A stretch of DNA of 10,000 nt from positions 15,252,646-15,262,645 of the forward strand of contig NC_091589.1 in assembly GCF_042767895.1 (NCBI RefSeq), read 5' to 3'. The notes under the pieces were generated by a model. It was not told where the DNA came from, made no database searches, and saw nothing but the letters and a program-made list of their open reading frames with translations. This stretch comes from Penaeus vannamei. Its lineage: Eukaryota; Arthropoda; Malacostraca; Decapoda; Penaeidae. Below, piece after piece: positions 1 through 7,698 of the stretch (the stretch's first letter is position 1; each line of letters opens with the position of its first letter). A program made the translations under genes and the position numbers.

Positions 1-800
1 CTAAAGGGAAAACATCTGCCTTGCTAAAAGCTCTAAAGGGAAAACATCTGCCTTGCTAAAAGCTCTAAAGGGAAAACACCTGCCTTGTTAAAAGCTCTAA
101 AGGGAAAACATCTGCCTTGCTAAAAGCTCTAAAGGGAAAACATCTGCCTTGCTAAAAGCTCTAAAGGGAAAACACATGCCTTGCTAAAAGCTCTAAAGGG
201 AAAACACCTGCCTTGCTAAAAGCTCTAAAGGGAAAACACCTGCCTTGCTAAAAGCTCTAAAGGGAAAACATCTGCCTTGCTAAAAGCTCTAAAGGGAAAA
301 CACCTGCCTTGCTAAAAGCTCTAAAGGGAAAACACCTGCCTTGCTAAAAGCTCTAAAGGGAAAACATCTGCCTTGCTAAAAGCTCTAAAGGGAAAACATC
401 TGCCTTGCTAAAAGCTCTAAAGGGAAAACATCTGCCTTGCTAAAAGCTCTAAAGGGAAAACACCTGCCTTGCTAAAAGCTCTAAAGGGAAAACATCTGCC
501 TTGCTAAAAGCTCTAAAGGGAAAACATCTGCCTTGCTAAAAGCTCTAAAGGGAAAACATCTGCCTTGCTAAAAGCTCTAAAGGGAAAACATCTGCCTTGC
601 TAAAAGCTCTAAAGGGAAAACATCTGCCTTGTTAAAAGCTCTAAAGGGAAAACACATGCCTTGCTAAAAGCTCTAAAGGGAAAACACCTGCCTTGCTAAA
701 AGCTCTAAAGGGAAAACATCTGCCTTGCTAAAAGCTCTAAAGGGAAAACACCTGCCTTGCTAAAATCTCTAAAGGGAAAACATCTGCCTTGCTAAAAGCT

Positions 801-1440
801 CTAAAGGGAAAACACCTGCCTTGTTAAAAGCTCTAAAGGGAAAACATCTGCCTTGCTAAAAGCTCTAAAGGGAAAACATCTGCCTTGCTAAAAGCTCTAA
901 AGGGAAAACATCTGCCTTGCTAAAAGCTCTAAAGAGAAAGCACCTGCCTTGCTAAAAGCTCTAAAGGGAAAACACCTGCCTTGTTAAAAGCTCTAAAGGG
1001 AAGACATCTGCCTTGCTAAAATCTCTAAAGGGAAAACATCTGCCTTGCTAAAAGCTCTAAAGGGAAAACACCTGCCTTGTTAAAAGCTCTAAAGGGAAAA
1101 CACCTGCCTTGCTAAAAGCTCTAAAGGGAAAACACCTGCCTTGTTAAAAGCTCTAAAGGGAAAACATCTGCCTTGCTAAAAGCTCTAAAGGGAAAACATC
1201 TGCCTTGCTAAAAGCTCTAAAGGGAAAACATCTGCCTTGCTAAAAGCTCTAAAGAGAAAACACCTGCCTTGCTAAAAGCTCTAAAGGGAAAACACCTGCC
1301 TTGTTAAAAGCTCTAAAGGGAAGACATCTGCCTTGCTAAAATCTCTAAAGGGAAAACATCTGCCTTGCTAAAAGCTCTAAAGGGAAAACACCTGCCTTGT
1401 TAAAAGCTCTAAAGGGAAAACACCTGCCTTGCTAAAAGCT
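801..1440. repeat. Higher-order tandem duplication, 2 x 320 bp (10 units each)
   Basis: Within the satellite, 801-1120 and 1121-1440 carry the same ordered series of ten variant units. The series includes two rare private changes: a GGG-to-GAG unit at 929 and 1249, and a unit with AAGA in place of AAAA plus AAATCT at 993 and 1313. By eye the two 320-bp blocks differ at one base (G at 940, A at 1260). The units just outside (769 against 1089, 1121 against 1441) no longer match, so the duplicated block is exactly ten units long. Sharing of rare variants shows a block copy, not independent mutation. Confidence 0.93.
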
Positions 1441-1760
1441 CTAAAGGGAAAACACCTGCCTTGCTAAAAGCTCTAAAGGGAAAACATCTGCCTTGCTAAA
1501 AGCTCTAAAGGGAAAACACCTGCCTTGCTAAAATCTCTAAAGGGAAAACATCTGCCTTGCTAAAAGCTCTAAAGGGAAAACACCTGCCTTGCTAAAATCT
1601 CTAAAGGGAAAACATCTGCCTTGCTAAAAGCTCTAAAGGGAAAACACCTGCCTTGTTAAAAGCTCTAAAGGGAAAACATCTGCCTTGCTAAAAGCTCTAA
1701 AGGGAAAACATCTGCCTTGCTAAAAGCTCTAAAGGGAAAACATCTGCCTTGCTAAAAGCT

Positions 1761-2464
1761 CTAAAGGGAAAACACCTGCCTTGTTAAAAGCTCTAAAGGG
1801 AAAACATCTGCCTTGCTAAAAGCTCTAAAGGGAAAACACCTGCCTTGCTAAAAGCTCTAAAGGGAAAACATCTGCCTTGCTAAAAGCTCTAAAGGGAAAA
1901 CACCTGCCTTGCTAAAAGCTCTAAAGGGAAAACATCTGCCTTGCTAAAAGCTCTAAAGGGAAAACACCTGCCTTGTTAAAAGCTCTAAAGGGAAAACATC
2001 TGCCTTGCTAAAAGCTCTAAAGGGAAAACACCTGCCTTGTTAAAAGCTCTAAAGGGAAAACATCTGCCTTGCTAAAAGCTCTAAAGGGAAAACACCTGCC
2101 TTGCTAAAAGCTCTAAAGGGAAAACATCTGCCTTGCTAAAAGCTCTAAAGGGAAAACACCTGCCTTGTTAAAAGCTCTAAAGGGAAAACATCTGCCTTGC
2201 TAAAAGCTCTAAAGGGAAAACACCTGCCTTGTTAAAAGCTCTAAAGGGAAAACATCTGCCTTGCTAAAAGCTCTAAAGGGAAAACACCTGCCTTGCTAAA
2301 AGCTCTAAAGGGAAAACATCTGCCTTGCTAAAAGCTCTAAAGGGAAAACACCTGCCTTGCTAAAAGCTCTAAAGGGAAAACATCTGCCTTGCTAAAAGCT
2401 CTAAAGGGAAAACACCTGCCTTGCTAAAAGCTCTAAAGGGAAAACATCTGCCTTGCTAAAAGCT
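1761..2464. repeat. Alternating two-unit (64-bp) higher-order zone
   Basis: Twenty-two consecutive units alternate CACCTG-type and CATCTG-type without exception, giving eleven 64-bp dimers. Five of the CACCTG units also carry the TTGTT change at unit position 24 (1761, 1953, 2017, 2145, 2209). Elsewhere in the array the two types occur in runs, so perfect alternation over 704 bp points to local amplification of a dimer, with the TTGTT change added or lost afterwards. Confidence 0.88.
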
Positions 2465-3872
2465 CTAAAGGGAAAACATCTGCCTTGCTAAAAGCTCTAA
2501 AGGGAAAACACCTGCCTTGCTAAAATCTCTAAAGGGAAAACATCTGCCTTGCTAAAAGCTCTAAAGGGAAAACACCTGCCTTGCTAAAATCTCTAAAGGG
2601 AAAACACCTGCCTTGTTAAAAGCTCTAAAGGGAAAACATCTGCCTTGCTAAAAGCTCTAAAGGGAAAACATCTGCCTTGCTAAAAGCTCTAAAGGGAAAA
2701 CATCTGCCTTGCTAAAAGCTCTAAAGGGAAAACACCTGCCTTGCTAAAAGCTCTAAAGGGAAAACATCTGCCTTGCTAAAAGCTCTAAAGGGAAAACATC
2801 TGCCTTGTTAAAAGCTCTAAAGGGAAAACACCTGCCTTGCTAAAAGCTCTAAAGGGAAAACATCTGCCTTGCTAAAAGCTCTAAAGGGAAAACATCTGCC
2901 TTGCTAAAAGCTCTAAAGGGAAAACACATGCCTTGCTAAAAGCTCTAAAGGGAAAACATCTGCCTTGCTAAAAGCTCTAAAGGGAAAACATCTGCCTTGC
3001 TAAAAGCTCTAAAGGGAAAACACCTGCCTTGCTAAAAGCTCTAAAGGGAAAACACCTGCCTTGCTAAAAGCTCTAAAGGGAAAACACCTGCCTTGCTAAA
3101 AGCTCTAAAGGGAAAACACCTGCCTTGCTAAAAGCTCTAAAGGGAAAACATCTGCCTTGCTAAAAGCTCTAAAGGGAAAACATCTGCCTTGCTAAAAGCT
3201 CTAAAGGGAAAACATCTGCCTTGCTAAAAGCTCTAAAGGGAAAACACCTGCCTTGTTAAAAGCTCTAAAGGGAAAACATCTGCCTTGCTAAAAGCTCTAA
3301 AGGGAAAACATCTGCCTTGCTAAAAGCTCTAAAGGGAAAACATCTGCCTTGCTAAAAGCTCTAAAGGGAAAACACCTGCCTTGCTAAAAGCTCTAAAGGG
3401 AAAACATCTGCCTTGTTAAAAGCTCTAAAGGGAAAACACCTGCCTTGTTAAAAGCTCTAAAGGGAAAACACATGCCTTGCTAAAAGCTCTAAAGGGAAAA
3501 CACATGCCTTGCTAAAAGCTCTAAAGGGAAAACACCTGCCTTGCTAAAAGCTCTAAAGGGAAAACACCTGCCTTGCTAAAAGCTCTAAAGGGAAAACATC
3601 TGCCTTGCTAAAAGCTCTAAAGGGAAAACATCTGCCTTGCTAAAAGCTCTAAAGGGAAAACATCTGCCTTGCTAAAAGCTCTAAAGGGAAAACACCTGCC
3701 TTGTTAAAAGCTCTAAAGGGAAAACATCTGCCTTGCTAAAAGCTCTAAAGGGAAAACATCTGCCTTGCTAAAAGCTCTAAAGGGAAAACATCTGCCTTGC
3801 TAAAAGCTCTAAAGGGAAAACAGCTGCCTTGCTAAAAGCTCTAAAGGGAAAACATCTGCCTTGCTAAAAGCT

Positions 3873-4192
3873 CTAAAGGGAAAACACCTGCCTTGTTAAA
3901 AGCTCTAAAGGGAAAACATCTGCCTTGCTAAAAGCTCTAAAGGGAAAACATCTGCCTTGCTAAAAGCTCTAAAGGGAAAACATCTGCCTTGCTAAAAGCT
4001 CTAAAGGGAAAACATCTGCCTTGCTAAAAGCTCTAAAGGGAAAACACCTGCCTTGTTAAAAGCTCTAAAGGGAAAACATCTGCCTTGCTAAAAGCTCTAA
4101 AGGGAAAACATCTGCCTTGCTAAAAGCTCTAAAGGGAAAACATCTGCCTTGCTAAAAGCTCTAAAGGGAAAACATCTGCCTTGCTAAAAGCT
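3873..4192. repeat. Higher-order tandem duplication, 2 x 160 bp (5 units each)
   Basis: 3873-4032 and 4033-4192 each contain one CACCTG unit with TTGTT followed by four identical CATCTG units. By eye the two 160-bp blocks are identical. The preceding segment (3681-3872) has a similar but irregular pattern with the only CAGCTG unit of the array at 3809. Confidence 0.8.
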
Positions 4193-4895
4193 CTAAAGGG
4201 AAAACACCTGCCTTGCTAAAAGCTCTAAAGGGAAAACATCTGCCTTGCTAAAAGCTCTAAAGGGAAAACATCTGCCTTGCTAAAAGCTCTAAAGGGAAAA
4301 CACCTGCCTTGCTAAAAGCTCTAAAGGGAAAACACCTGCCTTGCTAAAAGCTCTAAAGGGAAAACACCTGCCTTGCTAAAAGCTCTAAAGGGAAAACACC
4401 TGCCTTGCTAAAAGCTCTAAAGGGAAAACACCTGCCTTGCTAAAAGCTCTAAAGGGAAAACACCTGCCTTGCTAAAAGCTCTAAAGGGAAAACACCTGCC
4501 TTGCTAAAAGCTCTAAAGGGAAAACACCTGCCTTGCTAAAATCTCTAAAGGGAAAACATCTGCCTTGCTAAAAGCTCTAAAGGGAAAACACCTGCCTTGT
4601 TAAAAGCTCTAAAGGGAAAACACCTGCCTTGCTAAAAGCTCTAAAGGGAAAACATCTACCCTGCTAAAAGCTCTAAAGGGAAAACATCTGCCTTGCTAAA
4701 AGCTCTAAAGGGAAAAACCTGTCTTGCTAAAAGCTCTAAAGGGAAAACACCTGCCTTGCTAAAAGCTCTAAAGGGAAAACACCTGCCTTGCTAAAAGCTC
4801 TAAAGGGAAAACATCTGCCTTGCTAAAAGCTCTAAAGGGAAAACACCTGCCTTGCTAAAAGCTCTAAAGGGAAAACATCTGCCTTGCTAAAAGCT

Positions 4896-4928
4896 CCGAG
4901 AGGAACCTCCCCGAACGCGCCAAAAGCA
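4896..4928. repeat. Possible decayed terminal unit of the satellite
   Basis: Directly after the last good copy, the sequence keeps partial similarity to a unit: GGAA at the expected place, and CCAAAAGC where a unit would have GCTAAAAGC, shifted by one base. Several differences at the start are transitions (T to C, A to G). About half the positions match, so this could be chance. If real, it is copy 154 at 33 bp. Confidence 0.35.
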
Positions 4929-5050
4929 AAGCGTCGGAAGGACTAATGCCCAGGAGGGCGTTCCCCGGAACCCGGGTAAATGCGGCTCTTGCGTGAGGCT
5001 TTCGGTGGGCCGGCGCTGCGTGTCAGTCGCGATTAAGATTAAATATACGC
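4896..5050. other. CpG-rich unique segment bordering the satellite
   Basis: About eighteen CpG dinucleotides lie in roughly 155 bp, whereas the preceding 4.9 kb array has none in its consensus. The segment is GC-rich with a CCCGGG palindrome near 4972. No ORF, tRNA, 5S rRNA or snRNA signature is visible. It could be a regulatory or 5'-exon-like segment, or a remnant of the DNA into which the array expanded. Only the composition and the sharp boundary are certain. Confidence 0.55.
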
Positions 5051-5165
5051 CAGCTCAACGTTGTCATTTTCCTTCGCTCGAATCTCTATGCGCAAAAAGT
5101 TGTGAATTCTACTATATCTCCTGACACTGAGGTTTTCTGTAAATTCAACTCTGAGAACAGACTTC

Positions 5166-5192
5166 CGTTCGTGGAAAAATTAATAACGAACG
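5166..5192. other. Short perfect hairpin, 7-bp stem and 13-nt loop
   Basis: CGTTCGT at 5166-5172 is matched by ACGAACG at 5186-5192 across an A/T-rich 13-nt loop. On the minus strand it sits just past the stop of the small frame ending at 5194. It does not have the sequence of the histone mRNA 3' stem-loop. A 7-bp stem can arise by chance in a window this long. Confidence 0.3.
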
Positions 5193-5193
5193 C

Positions 5194-5667
5194 TCAATGA
5201 AAAGAAGGATGACAGATTGTCAAAAACGTCAGTACAGGAAGAACATCACGACCTACATATCGCAAGACTACTATAATACCAAGAAACATTAATAAATACC
5301 ACCAAATATAACCAACAGTAACATAATTACAAACAAGAGAGACGTACAAAGTCAACAACAATAATAATTCCTCCAATGAGTCAAAAACAACCCGATCGAG
5401 ACCCCCCCATCGTCAAATGGGAAGAATGGACGACGAAGATGGCTCAGGTGACCACGAGCCAGCCACCTCGTCTTCCTCCTTCCCCCACCTGGAACCCTCA
5501 AGGCCGAGCAAATAAATAAGGCGCCCCATGACACGCACAAATGAAGCTTCGGTTGCCAAGGTCGTCGCCTGCCCCGCACACACTGGGGAGAGATCAATGA
5601 AACCCTGGCACCCTTGGGGTGAAGCGTCACATTGTTTTGAGGGTTTGAAAACGTAGGGTATGCACAC
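5194..5667 (-). other. Interrupted minus-strand reading frame, doubtful
   Basis: One minus-strand frame is open from 5667 to a TGA at 5413-5415. It then continues in the same frame through an ATG at 5374-5376 to a stop at 5194, giving about 157 codons with a single stop. The first codon at 5667 is GTG, not ATG. The downstream 60 residues are very hydrophobic, with runs of Leu/Ile/Val and aromatic residues that could form one or two membrane segments, as AT-rich DNA often does when translated. I recognise no domain. It may be chance, a decayed gene or part of a dispersed repeat. Confidence 0.15.
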
Positions 5668-5899
5668 TGAAAACTTTAAGCGTTATATACACAATACACA
5701 TGGACATGCGGGGCTCATCTGGTTCATACACTATTTCACAGAATTAGCGCAAATAATAGCACTATAGCACTATTCGGGCATCTGAGTACTTTTCAAAATA
5801 TGTACTCAGACAATAAAGGTTGCCCGCCTCATTACGTCTGATGATAATTTTGGGCGGCTATTAAGTATATTTATAGGAATTATTGCAAAGGGGAAGGGA

Positions 5900-5904
<5 letters not shown>

Positions 5905-5947
<43 letters not shown>
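5905..5947. repeat. (GA)n microsatellite
   Basis: An uninterrupted run of about 21 GA dinucleotides leads directly into the 26-bp minisatellite on its right, which looks derived from it. Confidence 0.95.
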
Positions 5948-5950
<3 letters not shown>

Positions 5951-6458
5951 GAGACAGATAGAGTGAGAGAAAGAGAGACAGATAGAGAGTGAGAGAAAGA
6001 GACAGATAAAATGAGGGAAAGAGAGACAGATAGAGAGTGAGAGAAAGTGAGACAGGTAGAGAGTGAGAGAAAGAGAGACAGATAGAGAGTGAGAGAGAGA
6101 CAGACAGAGAGTGAGAGAAAGAGAGACAGATAGAGAGTGAGAGAAAGAGAGACAGAGAGTGAGAGAAAGAGAGACAGATAGAGAGTGAGAGAGAGACAGA
6201 TAGAGAGTGAGAGAAAGAGAGACAGATAGAGAGTGAGAGAAAGAGAGACAGATAGAGAGTGAGAGAAAGAGAGACAGATAGGGAGTGAGAGAAAGAGAGA
6301 CAGATAGAGAGTGAGAGAAAGAGAGAGACAGAGAGTGAGAGAACGAGAGACAGATAGAGAGTGAGAGAAAGACAGATAGAGAGTGAGAGAAAGAGAGGCA
6401 AATAGAGAGTGAAAGAGAGACAGAGAGAGTGAGAGAAAGAGAGACAGAGAGTGAGAGA
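5943..6458. repeat. 26-bp GA-derived minisatellite, about 22 copies
   Basis: The modal unit is GAGAGTGAGAG followed by AAAGAGAGACAGATA (26 bp). Length variants of about 18-26 bp arise by loss of GA or GATA pieces. The period is visible from the GAGAGTGAGAG starts, for example 6052, 6078 and 6120. Single-base variants include GGGAGT near 6281, AACGAG near 6342 and GGCAAATA near 6397. Reading frames across it on the minus strand (5806-6756 and 5880-6692) translate to Ser-Leu strings with periodic Ile/Cys. These are by-products of the repeat and not proteins. Confidence 0.92.
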
Positions 6459-6520
6459 GGGAGGGAGGGAGAGGGAGGGAGAGAGAGAGAGAGAATGAGA
6501 AAGAGAGAGAGAGAGAGAAT

Positions 6521-6599
<79 letters not shown>
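6459..6599. repeat. (GGGA)n and (GA)n purine tract
   Basis: GGGA repeats around 6459-6480 pass into imperfect and then nearly pure GA up to about 6597. The plus strand is entirely purine except for isolated T. Long mirror-symmetric GA tracts can form triplex (H-DNA) structures. This is also a common site of length error in assemblies. Confidence 0.93.
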
Positions 6600-6601
<2 letters not shown>

Positions 6602-6822
6602 TCACCAGGCAAAGAAGCTCCCACCTCAGCAAGCAATCCAAACCGTCGACAACCGATGCGCCCAAACACCTCGACCTTGAGACACCTCGCAACCGCCCTT
6701 TTCACATCCTCACAACCGGAGAAGACCAACCACACACCCGAGCGCACGCCACGCACGAAAGGTATTTCCTACAGATGGTCCTTTTCGCGGTCCAGTTCCC
6801 GAATTTCCTGCGAGGATCGGTA
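6600..6822. other. Unique DNA, no gene identified
   Basis: C- and A-rich sequence without repeats. Short frames in either direction run into it from the neighbouring GA tract, but there is no recognisable protein, RNA gene or splice-site pattern. Confidence 0.5.
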
Positions 6823-6853
6823 GGGGGTGGGGGTGGGGGAAAGGGGAGGGGGG
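6823..6853 (+). other. Strong G-quadruplex candidate
   Basis: Runs of 5, 5, 5, 4 and 6 guanines are separated by loops T, T, AAA and A. This fits the standard four-run G-quadruplex rule with very short loops, which favours a stable parallel form. The last run is also the start of the adjacent 26-bp duplication. Confidence 0.7.
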
Positions 6854-6896
6854 TATCGAGCGGGGAGAAAAGAGGGGGGTATCGAGCGGGGAGAAA
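6848..6896. repeat. Tandem duplication with 26-bp period
   Basis: A 23-bp segment (six G followed by TATCGAGCGGGGAGAAA) occurs perfectly at 6848-6870 and 6874-6896, separated by three bases. The identical copies suggest a recent slippage or short duplication event primed by the G-runs. Confidence 0.92.
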
Positions 6897-7147
6897 TTGG
6901 TACGTAATTTTGGAAAGAAATGATTAACGGCAGCTTCGGTGTGAGGTTGGGTGAATCGATGTTCCCTTTTCATCCATGTAAACAGTGCTATCCGACTTTT
7001 ATCTAGAGTACTAAATATGTATTTTCAATTGGCTTTTTTTAATCATCCTTCTCTCTCTCTCTCTCTCTTGATACATATGTTAAAATAATCATACCTGAGG
7101 ATGTATCAAAGTATTAGAGATCTCGATGCTGCAAAAATGGTCTTACA
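6897..7147. other. AT-rich unique DNA with a short (TC)n
   Basis: No gene is visible. The only simple repeat is the (TC)n run at 7050-7068, whose purine strand is opposite to that of the large GA tracts on either side. Confidence 0.6.
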
Positions 7148-7189
7148 ATATACACATGCGCACGCACGCACACACATATATACATATAT
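7148..7189. other. Alternating purine-pyrimidine tract (Z-DNA candidate)
   Basis: Forty-two bases alternate purine and pyrimidine without a break, with a CA/CG-rich middle (7157-7176) and TA-rich ends. The CG- and CA-containing centre is the kind of sequence known to adopt left-handed Z-DNA under supercoiling. It is also an ordinary compound CA/TA microsatellite. Confidence 0.65.
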
Positions 7190-7614
7190 TTGCATGCATA
7201 TCATTTAAATATAAGCTTGAAAATGTTATGAGTCTTTTCTTATAGCTTCCTATTCCCCCCCCTTCCGACTCACCCCCTAAACTGGAAATTACTCACACCC
7301 CGCAGTTGAAGACCTACTTATTACGCTGATATTCCAAGATTAAGCGATTGTAATCAACAGCAACTCTGACCTTGGCTTTATTGCCTGCGAAGTTGCCTTA
7401 TCTTGCGTAATCTTACTTTCCTTATAAATCTTCTCCGTTTTTATGCAAGGCAAAAGGCTACGTAATCAAAACACTTTCGATGTTCATCGGGTTAATATTC
7501 TCATCCCATTTCTCTTTTCACGCCTAAGTAAACTCAGATTCCGGAACCTTCGAAATTACCCAAAACAGCAACAGCAAAAGGCCTTCCACGCATATTCTGC
7601 CAACGCCTACGGTC
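7190..7614. other. Unique DNA, no gene identified
   Basis: Includes a run of eight C at 7255-7262 and mixed AT-rich sequence. A 62-codon plus-strand frame at 7443-7631 has no recognisable feature and no supporting context. Confidence 0.5.
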
Positions 7615-7698
7615 TAGCGAAGTCGAAATAAGTATCCAGAGTCAAGGTCTATAGAAGTACTTACACAGACCTTGTCCAGTCTCCTTTCGACTTCGCTA
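7615..7698. repeat. Nested inverted repeat (14-bp and 8-bp perfect arms)
   Basis: TAGCGAAGTCGAAA at 7615-7628 is the exact reverse complement of 7685-7698. Inside it, CAAGGTCT at 7643-7650 is the exact reverse complement of AGACCTTG at 7667-7674. The 16-nt inner loop itself contains the palindrome AAGTACTT at 7655-7662. Unpaired stretches of 14 and 10 nt separate the outer and inner stems. The layout is a foldback of 84 bp. It could be a small foldback element, a cruciform-forming site or a structured RNA. I see no clear target-site duplication and no terminal motif of a known family. Confidence 0.75.

Larger units (their letters stand above)
1..4895. repeat. 32-bp satellite array, 153 copies, open at the left edge
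   Basis: A head-to-tail array of a 32-bp unit fills the first half of the window. Each unit opens with CTAAAGGGAAAA, continues with a CANNTG hexamer at unit positions 13-18, then CCTTG, and closes with CTAAAAGCT (position 24 C or T, position 30 G or T). The phase is unbroken for 147 copies (1-4704); copy 148 (4705-4735) is 31 bp, and five more 32-bp copies follow. The unit-position 15-16 variants are about 82 CATCTG-class (including one CATCTA), 64 CACCTG, 5 CACATG and 1 CAGCTG copies. Position 24 is T in about 23 copies and position 30 is T in 8. Stop triplets in every frame of both strands rule out coding. Near-identity of copies implies recent amplification or active homogenisation. The array starts before the window, so its full length is unknown. 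It is not a CRISPR array because there are no spacers. I do not recognise it as a named satellite. Confidence 0.98.
5051..5904. other. Unique DNA, no gene identified
   Basis: This stretch changes from AT-rich (5051-5400) to more GC-balanced (5400-5640) and back to AT-rich. It has AATAAA hexamers (for example near 5289, 5512 and 5812), but none is tied to a credible gene end. Three short minus-strand frames overlap here, and I do not recognise any product. Except for the small hairpin and the interrupted frame listed separately, I see nothing in it. Confidence 0.5.

Noticed and set aside
1..4895. CRISPR-like regular repeats
   Set aside because: The 32-bp units abut directly without unique spacers, there is no cas gene, and the rest of the window is eukaryotic in character. 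This is a satellite.
1..4895. Telomeric repeat
   Set aside because: The unit is 32 bp and contains no TTAGG or TTAGGG series, and neither is found elsewhere in the window.
5194..5376. Small hydrophobic membrane protein on the minus strand
   Set aside because: Sixty hydrophobic residues encoded by AT-rich DNA are expected by chance. There is no promoter, homologue or partner visible. It is kept only as part of the doubtful interrupted frame.
5806..6756. Long minus-strand Ser/Leu-rich proteins (5806-6756 and 5880-6692) and a plus-strand Arg/Glu frame (6429-6680)
   Set aside because: They are translations of GA/CT repeats. Two minus-strand frames and one plus-strand frame are open over the same DNA because GA repeats lack stops. 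There are no domains.
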